From assembly GCA_934418055.1 (NCBI GenBank), contig CAKRWX010000090.1, positions 1 through 8,612 on the forward strand: a DNA stretch of 8,612 bases, written 5' to 3'. The position numbers and the translations under genes were made by a program. The DNA comes from an uncultured Lachnospiraceae bacterium. Lineage in GTDB: Bacteria > Bacillota > Clostridia > Lachnospirales > Lachnospiraceae. The notes beneath the pieces were generated by a model. The model worked only from the letters and a program-made list of their open reading frames with translations, did no database searches and was not told where the DNA came from. Shown here one piece after another: positions 1 through 4,996 of this stretch (its first letter is position 1; each line of letters starts with the position of its first letter).

Positions 1-84
1 GAATACTTCTTCGCCAGTCTCATCGTTTGTGATGAAGCCATATCCCTTTGTTGCGTTGAACCACTTAACTGTACCCTTATTCAT
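1..84 (-). CDS. Cold-shock domain protein (CspA family), N-terminal 28 residues only
   Basis: The first 28 codons read MNKGTVKWFNATKGYGFITN followed by DETGEEVF. This is the start of a CspA-type cold-shock domain, a five-stranded OB-fold that binds single-stranded RNA and DNA. The RNP1 motif KGYGFI is at residues 13-18, with the conserved aromatic W8 and F9 before it. RNP2 would begin at VF (27-28), where the window ends. Family members are usually about 65-70 residues, so over half is missing. The ATG at 82-84 has a perfect AGGAGGT site (91-97) six bases upstream. The gene has its own promoter and a long structured leader and is separated from rplL by a terminator. Csp proteins act as RNA chaperones and, in E. 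coli, as transcription antiterminators. Which paralogue this is cannot be told from the fragment. Confidence 0.93.
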   Translation of the reverse strand, partial: MNKGTVKWFNATKGYGFITNDETGEEVF

Positions 85-90
85 GATGGT

Positions 91-97
91 ACCTCCT
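91..97 (-). promoter_or_regulatory. Ribosome binding site of the cold-shock gene
   Basis: AGGAGGT on the minus strand, six bases before the ATG at 82-84. It fixes the start codon and lies about 30 bases downstream of the leader U-run. Confidence 0.85.
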
Positions 98-126
98 AAA
101 AATAATATGATGATTCGGGGTGAAAC

Positions 127-185
127 AAAAAAATCACATATTTTTGTAAATCAACTGATGCCAAATGACTTACAAAAATATGTGA
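127..185 (-). terminator. Terminator-like hairpin plus U7 inside the cold-shock leader (putative attenuator)
   Basis: Two arms, 134-149 and 170-185, form a perfect 16-bp inverted repeat (13 A-T and 3 G-C pairs) around a 20-base loop. On the minus-strand transcript the second arm is followed without a gap by seven U (127-133). This is the layout of an intrinsic terminator, although the stem is unusually AU-rich. It lies between the promoter (214-242) and the start codon (84), so all transcription of the gene must pass it. The plus strand has no matching T-run, so orientation favours the cold-shock transcript. It could instead be a temperature-sensitive leader fold or an mRNA stability element. 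Function is inferred. Confidence 0.6.
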
Positions 186-213
186 ATCAAAAGCTCACTT
201 CGAATACATAATT

Positions 214-242
214 ATTATATCATCCCCGGCATTTTCTGTCAA
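214..242 (-). promoter_or_regulatory. Consensus sigma-A promoter of the cold-shock gene
   Basis: On the minus strand TTGACA (237-242) and TATAAT (214-219) are separated by exactly 17 bases, a perfect match to the vegetative consensus. Transcription should begin near 207, giving a leader of about 120 nt. It begins only 14 bases past the rplL terminator, so the gene is an independent unit. Confidence 0.9.
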
Positions 243-255
243 GGAAGAACCATGT

Positions 256-288
256 AAAAACACCCGGAACCATACGATTCCGGGTGTT
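256..288 (-). terminator. Intrinsic terminator after rplL
   Basis: Arms 259-269 and 278-288 make a perfect 11-bp G-C-rich stem (AACACCCGGAA / TTCCGGGTGTT) with an 8-base loop. On the minus strand it is followed by a T-run (complement of the A's at 256-260). It lies 23 bases past the rplL stop and ends the ribosomal-protein operon. Confidence 0.93.
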
Positions 289-310
289 GATCAGCAATGG
301 AAAATCAAAA

Positions 311-682
311 TTACTTAAGAGTAACTTTTGCTCCCTCAGCCTCCAGAGCGGTCTTGATCTGCTCTGCTTCCTCTTTGGATGCGCCAGCTTTAACTACCTT
401 TGGAGCGCCATCAACTACGTCTTTAGCTTCCTTTAAGCCTAAGCCAGTAGCTTCACGAACAACTTTGATAACTTTAACCTTGTTAGGACCAACCTCAGTT
501 AACTCAACGTCGAACTCAGTCTTCTCCTCTGCTGCCTCTGCTGCAGGACCTGCTGCTACAACAACACCAGCTGCTGCGGAAACACCGAACTCCTCCTCAC
601 AAGCTTTTACTAACTCGTTTAACTCTAAAACAGATAACTCTTTGATAGCTTCGATAAACTCAGCGGTTGTTAATTTTGCCAT
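311..682 (-). CDS. rplL: 50S ribosomal protein L7/L12
   Basis: Stalk protein of the large ribosomal subunit. Dimers bind the L10 C-terminus and recruit and activate translational GTPases (IF2, EF-Tu, EF-G). The 123-residue product has the normal length. An N-terminal dimerisation helix pair (about 1-36, [19 protein letters not shown]) is followed by an Ala/Gly-rich hinge (about 36-53). The globular C-terminal domain (about 54-123) carries the conserved [20 protein letters not shown] helix region that contacts the factors. The ATG at 680-682 has GGAGGT (691-696) eight bases upstream. It is the last gene of the rplJ-rplL unit, 74 bases after rplJ, and is followed by a strong terminator. L7/L12 is needed in several copies per ribosome, so extra translation relative to rplJ is expected. 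Identification is secure. Confidence 0.98.
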   Translation of the reverse strand: MAKLTTAEFIEAIKELSVLELNELVKACEEEFGVSAAAGVVVAAGPAAEAAEEKTEFDVELTEVGPNKVKVIKVVREATGLGLKEAKDVVDGAPKVVKAGASKEEAEQIKTALEAEGAKVTLK

Positions 683-756
683 TGTTAGATACCTCCGTAT
701 AATATTTTATAATTAATGTTTCGTTGTTTAATCGGTTTTAAAAACCTGATACAAAC

Positions 757-1245
757 TTAAGCTTCCTGCTTCTCAGCGATCTGATTAAGCACACGAGCGA
801 AGTTTGTAATTGGGGACTGCATGCTGCCCAGTAATCTGCCCAGAAGAACCTCTCTGGATGGGATTGTAGCGATAGCCTGCATACCCTTTGCGTCGTAGTA
901 AGTATCCTCTACAACGCCACCCTTGATCTCCAGCTTGTCAGCTTTCTTAGCGAACTCAGCAAGAATTCTAGCAGGAGCAGTAGCATCTGTCTTGGATACA
1001 GCTAATGCTGTAGGTCCTTCCAGGTTTGGCTCCAGGGCTTCGAATGCGGTTCCCTTAGCTGCAAAGCGGATCATGGTGTTTTTGTATACTTTATAAGTAA
1101 CTCCTGCTTCTCTTAACTGTTTACGCAGCTGTGTATCCTGCTCTACAGTAAGGCCACGGTAATCAACAACTACTGCTGTCTGAGCACCGTTAAGAAGTTC
1201 AGAAATTTCAGCAACAACTGGCTGCTTTAACTCAACTTTTGCCAT
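757..1245 (-). CDS. rplJ: 50S ribosomal protein L10
   Basis: Base of the ribosomal stalk: the N-terminal domain binds 23S rRNA near the L11 region and the C-terminal helix carries L7/L12 dimers. The 162-residue product shows family hallmarks: VVVDYRGLTV (about 25-34), the YKVYKNTM region (51-58), GPTALA (77-82) and PSREVLLGRLLGSMQSP (129-145), followed by the helical tail. Length is normal, slightly short. The ATG at 1243-1245 has GGAGGTA (1254-1260) upstream; no competing start is nearby. It is preceded by its own promoter (1424-1452), an L10-leader RNA and an attenuator. The L10-L7/L12 complex is the known repressor for such leaders, so the gene is probably autoregulated. Confidence 0.98.
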   Translation of the reverse strand: MAKVELKQPVVAEISELLNGAQTAVVVDYRGLTVEQDTQLRKQLREAGVTYKVYKNTMIRFAAKGTAFEALEPNLEGPTALAVSKTDATAPARILAEFAKKADKLEIKGGVVEDTYYDAKGMQAIATIPSREVLLGRLLGSMQSPITNFARVLNQIAEKQEA

Positions 1246-1294
1246 GATTGGTTTACCTCCTTATTTATTTTGGTATTGAGGTCCGAAACAATGT

Positions 1295-1328
1295 AAAAAA
1301 GTCTCTCTGTCCAAGACAGAGAGACTTT
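1295..1328 (-). terminator. Attenuator hairpin of the rplJ-rplL leader
   Basis: Arms 1298-1311 and 1315-1328 form a perfect 14-bp stem with a 3-base loop. On the minus strand the stem runs into a U-run (complement of A's at 1295-1300). It lies between the L10-leader RNA and the rplJ ribosome binding site, so it can end transcription before rplJ. Because no terminator is visible after rplA, it also gates read-through from the upstream operon. Confidence 0.88.
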
Positions 1329-1353
1329 ACAAATCACAAAAGTGAATCTTGTA
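1328..1353 (-). ncRNA. Small leader hairpin between the L10 site and the attenuator
   Basis: On the minus-strand RNA, UACAA (1349-1353) and UCAC (1342-1345) pair with GUGA (1334-1337) and UUGUA (1328-1332) around a UUUU loop, with a small asymmetric internal loop. It bridges the L10-binding fold and the attenuator and shares one base with the attenuator stem. It is probably a spacer or alternative-fold element; the function is unknown. Confidence 0.45.
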
Positions 1354-1354
1354 C

Positions 1355-1413
1355 ATGTCCTCGGCAGGCGTTATCACCTTAAGCCTTACGGCACCTGCTG
1401 TCTTCGGCATTCA
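1355..1413 (-). ncRNA. Ribosomal L10 leader RNA (L10-L7/L12 binding site)
   Basis: The minus-strand RNA contains GCCGAAGACAGCAGGUGCC, then a short hairpin, then the closing segment GCCUGCCGAGG. CAGG(U) and GCCUG close the stem, and the flanking GAAGACAG and CCGAGG asymmetric segments resemble the conserved L10 leader of Firmicutes. In that family, L10(L12)4 binds this fold and favours the downstream terminator. It is placed immediately after the predicted start of transcription and before an attenuator, exactly as expected for the family. The outer boundaries are approximate. Confidence 0.85.
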
Positions 1414-1423
1414 ATACTTGCGT

Positions 1424-1452
1424 ATTATATCATAATTTATTGTGTATGTCAA
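1424..1452 (-). promoter_or_regulatory. Consensus sigma-A promoter of rplJ-rplL
   Basis: TTGACA (1447-1452) and TATAAT (1424-1429) on the minus strand, with a 17-base spacer. The predicted start is near 1417, giving a leader of about 170 nt. It begins 14 bases past the rplA stop codon. Confidence 0.92.
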
Positions 1453-1465
1453 CAACAATTTAAAA

Positions 1466-2161
1466 CTAGTTCACTAATTTACCTACATTCAGTTTTACGC
1501 CAGGTCCCATAGTAGAGGTAACGGTAGCGCTCTTGATGTAAGCACCTTTCAGTGTGCTTGGTTTTGCTTTGATGATGGCATCCATAAGCGTCTGGAAGTT
1601 GTCCGCCAACTGCTCTTCTGTGAAAGAAGCTTTACCAACTGGCACGTGGATAATATTGGTCTTATCAAGTCTGTACTCGATCTTACCAGCTTTGATCTCG
1701 TTGATAGCTTTGGTTACGTCCATAGTAACGGTACCAGCTTTTGGGTTTGGCATTAAGCCCTTCGGTCCAAGTACACGGCCCAGACGACCAACAACACCCA
1801 TCATATCAGGTGTAGCTACAACTACATCGAAATCTAACCAGCCTTCGTTCTGGATCTTCGGAATCAGTTCCTCAGCACCTACGAAATCTGCGCCTGCTGC
1901 TGCAGCCTCGTCAGCCTTAGGTCCTTTTGCGAATACCAGGATTCTGACTGTTTTACCAGTTCCATGAGGCAGAACTACTGCACCACGGATCTGCTGATCA
2001 GCGTGACGTCCGTCACAACCGGTTCTGATGTGAACCTCTACAGTTTCATCAAATTTAGCAACAGCTGCTTTCTTAACGATAGCTAATGCGTCTGCTGCAT
2101 CATAAAGAGTAGCACGGTCTACTAACTTAGCAGCCTCTACGTATCTTTTTCCTCTTTTCAT
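1466..2161 (-). CDS. rplA: 50S ribosomal protein L1
   Basis: Protein of the mobile L1 stalk near the E site. It binds 23S rRNA helices 76-78 and helps release deacylated tRNA; in many bacteria it also represses its own mRNA. The 231-residue product has the usual length. It carries the L1 signature around residues 117-143 ([29 protein letters not shown], quoted in parts: [19 protein letters not shown] and [10 protein letters not shown]). Other conserved parts are [14 protein letters not shown] (67-80) and the C-terminal [10 protein letters not shown]. The ATG at 2159-2161 has AGGAGGT (2170-2176) eight bases upstream. One base further upstream lies a 23S-like motif (2178-2205) that could let L1 block this very ribosome site. 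It is the last gene of the rpmG-secE-nusG-rplK-rplA unit and ends in TAG. Confidence 0.98.
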   Translation of the reverse strand: MKRGKRYVEAAKLVDRATLYDAADALAIVKKAAVAKFDETVEVHIRTGCDGRHADQQIRGAVVLPHGTGKTVRILVFAKGPKADEAAAAGADFVGAEELIPKIQNEGWLDFDVVVATPDMMGVVGRLGRVLGPKGLMPNPKAGTVTMDVTKAINEIKAGKIEYRLDKTNIIHVPVGKASFTEEQLADNFQTLMDAIIKAKPSTLKGAYIKSATVTSTMGPGVKLNVGKLVN

Positions 2162-2177
2162 TCCAAATAACCTCCTA

Positions 2178-2205
2178 GTGGTATTGTCGGGGATTGCCCT
2201 CCCAC
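2178..2205 (-). promoter_or_regulatory. Putative L1-binding mRNA motif upstream of rplA
   Basis: On the minus-strand RNA the element starts GUGGGAGGG, has a short loop and CCC, and ends CGACAAUACCAC. GUGG/CCAC closes an outer stem, GGG/CCC an inner one, and GA faces the asymmetric CGACAAUA strand. From memory, the L1 site in 23S rRNA has the same pieces: GUGGGAGG on one side and CCGACC...AUACCAC on the other. The motif ends one base from the rplA AGGAGGT. Recognition is by pattern, not by search. Confidence 0.72.
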
Positions 2206-2231
2206 GTTTTTAAAGTTCCAGCTGTTGTGAA

Positions 2232-2657
2232 TTATTCCTCAACAGTAATACCCATACTTCTTGCAGTACCAGCGATCATGCTCATAGCAGATTCAACGCT
2301 TGCTGCGTTTAAGTCTGGCATCTTTAACTCTGCAATCTTCTGAAGCTCTGCTTTAGAGATTGTAGCTACTTTTGTCTTGTTAGGTGTTGCAGAACCGGAT
2401 TTCAGTTTGCAAGCCTTCTTTAACAGAACAGCAGCTGGTGGAGTTTTAGTTACGAAGCTGAAGCTTCTATCTGCATATACGGTAATAACTACTGGGATGA
2501 TCAGATCACCCTGATCAGCAGTTCTTGCGTTGAACTCTTTGGTGAACTGTACGATATTAACACCGTGTTGACCTAGTGCAGGACCAACTGGTGGTGCTGG
2601 TGTAGCCTTGCCTGCTGGAATCTGTAATTTGATATATCCTGTTACTTTCTTTGCCAT
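2232..2657 (-). CDS. rplK: 50S ribosomal protein L11
   Basis: Protein of the GTPase-associated centre. It binds the 23S rRNA region of about 1050-1110 and is needed for factor-dependent GTP hydrolysis and for the RelA stringent response; it is also the thiostrepton site. The 141-residue product has the standard length. The N-terminal domain (about 1-70) contains [20 protein letters not shown] (15-34), the proline-rich thiostrepton-contact region. The C-terminal rRNA-binding domain (about 76-141) ends in the conserved GTARSMGI segment. The ATG at 2655-2657 has AGGAGGT (2666-2672) upstream. A putative L1-binding motif lies 8 bases upstream of that site. It sits between nusG (65-base gap) and rplA (70-base gap), with no promoter visible in either gap. 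Confidence 0.98.
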   Translation of the reverse strand: MAKKVTGYIKLQIPAGKATPAPPVGPALGQHGVNIVQFTKEFNARTADQGDLIIPVVITVYADRSFSFVTKTPPAAVLLKKACKLKSGSATPNKTKVATISKAELQKIAELKMPDLNAASVESAMSMIAGTARSMGITVEE

Positions 2658-2680
2658 AATTAGGCACCTCCTAAAATATT

Positions 2681-2709
2681 GTGGTAATGTCGGGGGATGT
2701 CCCTCCCAC
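2681..2709 (-). promoter_or_regulatory. Putative L1-binding mRNA motif upstream of rplK
   Basis: This is a second copy of the element found before rplA. The minus-strand RNA starts GUGGGAGGG, then ACAU, CCC and CCGACAUUACCAC. The GUGG/CCAC and GGG/CCC pairs and the GA/CGACA asymmetric loop are kept while the loop bases differ, which fits a conserved RNA fold. It lies between the nusG stop and the rplK ribosome site. This is where L1 binds the L11 operon mRNA in E. coli (known for that operon). Confidence 0.75.
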
Positions 2710-2722
2710 TTGTTGCATTAAG

Positions 2723-3238
2723 TTACATCTTCTTCACTTCAGTGAATGCCAGTTCAACCGGTGTCTCACGGCCGAACATCTCGACATTGATCGTGATGGT
2801 TTTCTTAGCTTCGTTGATCGTCTTGATCAGACCAACGGTATCTTTCCATGCACCTGCCGTTACAACAACAGCGTCTCCAACCATAAAGTCTACGACTACA
2901 TCAGGTGCGGTAAAGCCCAGGCCAGCCATCTCCTCTTCACTTAAAGGAACCGGCTTAGATCCCGGTCCGACAAATCCGGTCACTCCACGGGTGTTACGAA
3001 CTACATACCACGTATCATCGTTCATAACCATGTGAATCAGCACATAACCCGGGAACATCTTCTTGTCAGCAGCCTTCTCCACGCCGTTTTTGATTTCGAC
3101 TACGGACTGCATGGGAACGGATACTTCCAGGATCTGATCCTGAAGATTCCGGTTTTCAATCGTCTTTTCAATATCGACTTTGACTTTGTTCTCATAGCCT
3201 GAATAGGTATGGACTACATACCAATTTGCTTCTGCCAT
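2723..3238 (-). CDS. nusG: Transcription termination/antitermination factor NusG
   Basis: RNA polymerase elongation factor that binds the clamp domain and, through its KOW domain, Rho or ribosomal protein S10. The 171-residue product starts MAEANWYVVHTYSGYENKVK. The NGN domain (about 4-110) holds KKMFPGYVLIHM (59-70) and RNTRGVTGFVG (81-91). The KOW domain (about 118-171) begins MVGDAVVVTAGAWKDTVGLI. The ATG at 3236-3238 is chosen because AAAGGTG (3245-3251) is correctly spaced upstream. A longer reading from an in-frame GTG at 3245-3247 would put the start codon inside that ribosome site. It lies 20 bases after secE and 65 bases before rplK, probably in one transcript with both. Confidence 0.97.
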   Translation of the reverse strand: MAEANWYVVHTYSGYENKVKVDIEKTIENRNLQDQILEVSVPMQSVVEIKNGVEKAADKKMFPGYVLIHMVMNDDTWYVVRNTRGVTGFVGPGSKPVPLSEEEMAGLGFTAPDVVVDFMVGDAVVVTAGAWKDTVGLIKTINEAKKTITINVEMFGRETPVELAFTEVKKM

Positions 3239-3258
3239 ACAATTCACCTTTGCCCTTA

Positions 3259-3459
3259 TTATAAAATGAAACTAAGACCATATTTAATGATCAGGTCCAG
3301 GAGCGCAATGATTAAGCCCAAAGCTACAGAGCAAACGATAACAGCAACTGTCTGCTTGCCTACTGTATCCTTATCCGGCCAGATGATTTTGTTGAACTCA
3401 GCTTTCAAACCTTTGAAAAAGTTTTTTTTCACTTTCTCTTTGCCCGCTGTTTCTCCCAT
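3259..3459 (-). CDS. secE: Preprotein translocase subunit SecE
   Basis: Small essential membrane subunit that clamps the SecY channel of the Sec translocon. The 66-residue product has a basic cytosolic N-terminus, an amphipathic segment with the family-typical KAEFNKIIWPDKDTV (19-33, conserved Trp-Pro at 27-28) and one hydrophobic helix (about 36-60). This is the single-span form usual in Gram-positive bacteria; E. coli SecE has three spans. The ATG at 3457-3459 is preferred: AAAGGA (3469-3474) is nine bases upstream. The upstream in-frame TTG at 3478-3480, which would add seven residues, has no well-spaced site. Neighbours are rpmG (26-base gap) and nusG (20-base gap), the common Firmicute arrangement. 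Confidence 0.95.
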   Translation of the reverse strand: MGETAGKEKVKKNFFKGLKAEFNKIIWPDKDTVGKQTVAVIVCSVALGLIIALLDLIIKYGLSFIL

Positions 3460-3485
3460 TCTTTCACGTCCTTTACTCAACCTGA

Positions 3486-3635
3486 TTACTTTGTTTCTTT
3501 GTGCAAAGTATGTCTCTTACAGAATCTGCAATACTTCTTGGTTTCCATTCTGTCCGGATGAGTTTTCTTATCCTTTGTCATGTTGTAATTACGTTGTTTG
3601 CATTCTGTACATGCCAGTGTAATTCTTGTGCGCAC
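3486..3635 (-). CDS. rpmG: 50S ribosomal protein L33, zinc-ribbon form
   Basis: Small large-subunit protein near the E site. Reading from GTG at 3633-3635 gives 49 residues: [20 protein letters not shown], then [20 protein letters not shown], then RHTLHKETK and TAA. C9/C12 and C36/C39 form two CxxC pairs, so this is the zinc-binding (C+) paralogue; bacteria often also keep a zinc-free copy for zinc limitation. The GTG start is supported by GGAGGT (3643-3648) seven bases upstream and by the exact family N-terminus. It is the first gene after the promoter at 3747-3775 and leads into secE-nusG-rplK-rplA. It is easily missed because it is short and starts with GTG. Confidence 0.95.
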   Translation of the reverse strand: MRTRITLACTECKQRNYNMTKDKKTHPDRMETKKYCRFCKRHTLHKETK

Positions 3636-3642
3636 GACTTCC

Positions 3643-3648
3643 ACCTCC
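3643..3648 (-). promoter_or_regulatory. Ribosome binding site deciding the GTG start of rpmG
   Basis: GGAGGT on the minus strand, seven bases before the GTG at 3633-3635. It supports that GTG over the internal ATG at codon 19. Confidence 0.85.
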
Positions 3649-3746
3649 ACTTTAAATTTCGTTGTTGTGTGTTGCGGATCTCTTTTTCAGCTGAAAATGA
3701 ATTTTGAGCATAAAAAAAAGACCTATCTTCTTCCATTCGCCCAATA

Positions 3747-3775
3747 ACTATAACACAGGACGATTGCAACGTCAA
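3747..3775 (-). promoter_or_regulatory. Sigma-A promoter of rpmG-secE-nusG-rplK-rplA, with A-rich upstream tract
   Basis: TTGACG (3770-3775) and TATAGT (3747-3752) on the minus strand with a 17-base spacer; one mismatch in each box. The predicted start is near 3740, giving a leader of about 105 nt before rpmG. Bases 3776-3802 are almost pure A/T (A-rich on the minus strand), like an UP element that binds the polymerase alpha C-terminal domain. The tract fills the gap to the comF stop. Confidence 0.85.
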
Positions 3776-3802
3776 TCTTTTTTTTATTTTATTTTCTAAT
3801 TT

Positions 3803-4561
3803 CTAATTTTTGCCAATACAGACCGTCAAACCGTAGACCTGCTCCACGCCCATTTTTAAGAGAATCCGGGTACAGGCTTCCATGGTGCTTCCTGTGGTGT
3901 AAATGTCATCAATCAAAAGCACGCTCCTGGTTTGTGACGGAATTGCACCTGGACTAAAAGCCTGCTCTAAGTTGTGAAATCTGGCGGAGCTGTCCAGGGT
4001 TTTCTGTGGCGCTGTTTTCCGGATCCTTTTTAACGCATCCAGGCAGACTGGGATCCCGGATTTTTCACTTAATTTCTCTGCCAGCACCTCCGCCTGGTTA
4101 AAGCCCCTGACTTTCCTTCTGGACGGATGGATGGGCACCGGAACCAGATAGTCCGGATTCCAGAAATGGATCTGCCTGCCAAACCGCAGCCAGAGGGCCT
4201 CGCTGTAGAAATCCAGGTATTCCCGCTTGTTTTTGTATTTAATGGCGGACATGGATTGGGAGGCAGTGTCGTTGTAGTTGAGGAGGGCCAGATTCCGCTC
4301 AAAGGAGCGGTGATGGCGGGTGCAGTCGTAGCAGAATTCCATGCGGCTGCTTTCTAATTCTTTGCCGCATTTGAGGCAGACGGGCTGGTGGACGGGAGAG
4401 AGTTTCCTGATGCAGGGCGGGCAGATCAGTTCACCTTTGGGGGTGACGATCTCTCCGCAGACGGGACAACGGCGTGGGAAAATAAGATCCAATAATCTTT
4501 CCTGGCCCTGTTTTACTGCATTTTGTATACACGTTACTTTTATTTTTTCTTCTAATTGCAA
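3803..4561 (-). CDS. comF: ComF family protein (phosphoribosyltransferase fold, zinc-finger N-terminus)
   Basis: ComF/GntX-type protein. In Bacillus, ComF is needed for DNA uptake and interacts with DNA-processing proteins; the enzyme activity of the fold is not settled. The 252-residue product has four CxxC pairs: C32/C35, C47/C50, C62/C65 and C77/C80. The C-terminal PRTase domain has VPVPIHPSRRKVRGFNQAEV (140-159), RKTAPQKTLDSSAR (181-194) and the PRPP-binding loop VLLIDDIYTTGST (214-226). The start is TTG at 4559-4561; AGGAGGT (4571-4577) nine bases upstream decides it, and no ATG lies at that spacing. It follows recD2 by 81 bases with no visible promoter and is likely co-transcribed. The presence of comF does not prove natural competence, since the gene is widespread. 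Confidence 0.93.
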   Translation of the reverse strand: MQLEEKIKVTCIQNAVKQGQERLLDLIFPRRCPVCGEIVTPKGELICPPCIRKLSPVHQPVCLKCGKELESSRMEFCYDCTRHHRSFERNLALLNYNDTASQSMSAIKYKNKREYLDFYSEALWLRFGRQIHFWNPDYLVPVPIHPSRRKVRGFNQAEVLAEKLSEKSGIPVCLDALKRIRKTAPQKTLDSSARFHNLEQAFSPGAIPSQTRSVLLIDDIYTTGSTMEACTRILLKMGVEQVYGLTVCIGKN

Positions 4562-4570
4562 TACGAAAAT

Positions 4571-4577
4571 ACCTCCT
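4571..4577 (-). promoter_or_regulatory. Ribosome binding site deciding the TTG start of comF
   Basis: AGGAGGT on the minus strand, nine bases before the TTG at 4559-4561. Confidence 0.85.
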
Positions 4578-4633
4578 GCAATTCTATCTGATTTCTTCTG
4601 GATTTTCTGCCGAAATGGCTGACGGAGCTTTCC

Positions 4634-4655
4634 GGCGGCTTTTTATAAAGCCGCC
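4634..4655 (-). repeat. Hairpin overlapping the recD2 stop codon
   Basis: Perfect 9-bp G-C-rich arms (4634-4642 and 4647-4655, GGCGGCTTT / AAAGCCGCC) with a 4-base loop that contains part of the TAA stop. No T-run follows on the minus strand, so it is not a standard terminator. It may slow or partly stop transcription, or protect the mRNA, between recD2 and comF. Confidence 0.55.
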
Positions 4656-4848
4656 AGCTCTCCAATCCGGTCCTGAAGACCGGAATAACGTTTTTGTTCG
4701 ATTTGATTAGCTGCCATGGCATGGAAGGTGTCTGGCAGGCCCACTAAGCAGACGCAGGTTCTGGCCCTGGTCACGGCGGTGTAGAGCAGGTTGCGGGTCA
4801 TCAGCATCCGCGGGCCGCTGTGGACCGGGATGATCACCGCCGGGTACT
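4643..4848 (-). CDS. recD2: recD2 exon 2: C-terminal end of the RecD2 helicase
   Basis: The 206 bases encode the last 67 residues of the helicase, plus two bases of the Glu codon split by the intron. They read YPAVIIPVHSGPRML...LLYTAVTRAR...and end ...IGELAAL. LLYTAVTRAR is SF1 helicase motif VI, whose arginine finger contacts ATP. The frame joins exactly to exon 1 (7681-8612) once 4849-7680 is removed: AGT G + AG TAC restores S-E-Y. No good ribosome site precedes this piece, and the 3' end of the intron lies directly upstream, so it is unlikely to be made alone. The protein therefore depends on RNA splicing. The identity of the helicase is secure; splicing in vivo is inferred. Confidence 0.93.
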
Positions 4849-4849
4849 A

Positions 4850-4896
4850 TATCGATAGGTAATCCTTTGAAGTTATCTCCAGATTTTCCCCCGATC
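4850..4896 (-). ncRNA. Group II intron domain VI with branch-point adenosine
   Basis: On the intron RNA, AUCGG-GGG (from 4895 down to 4888) pairs with CCU-A-UCGAU (4858 to 4851). The pairing leaves one unpaired A, complement of T4856, eight bases from the intron's 3' end. This is the normal position of the lariat branch point (7-8 bases from the splice site). The terminal part of the hairpin was not folded in detail. Confidence 0.8.
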
Positions 4897-4897
4897 C

Positions 4898-4931
4898 ACA
4901 CCGTGCATGCGCCTTTCAACGCACACGGCGT
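4898..4931 (-). ncRNA. Group II intron domain V (catalytic core hairpin)
   Basis: A textbook 34-nt domain V on the intron RNA: an 8-bp lower stem ACGCCGUG / CACGGUGU (one G-U pair), a 2-nt bulge UG, a 6-bp upper stem UGCGUU / GGCGCA (two terminal G-U pairs) and a GAAA tetraloop. CGC occupies the catalytic-triad place, which is AGC in many introns and CGC in some. It lies 65 bases after the maturase stop codon and 48 bases before the 3' splice site. Confidence 0.9.
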
Positions 4932-4996
4932 TCCATCAATGTAGGTTCTGAATCTTTGATACATTATAATGTTAAGTAAACAAAAAAAGGTAAAGG

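Noticed and set aside
297..716. Plus-strand open frame opposite rplL, rich in Ser/Ala.
   Set aside because: It is the antisense shadow of the Ala-rich L7/L12 hinge; rplL is certain.
731..750. Small inverted repeat (ATCGGTT / AACC-T-GAT) between rplJ and rplL.
   Set aside because: A 7-bp stem with a bulge and no U-run after it. It could be an RNA processing site but is too weak to call.
3578..3775. Open reading frame of 65 codons on the minus strand overlapping rpmG in another frame.
   Set aside because: It begins within the -35 box of the rpmG promoter, has no ribosome site, and its frame is a shadow of the true rpmG.
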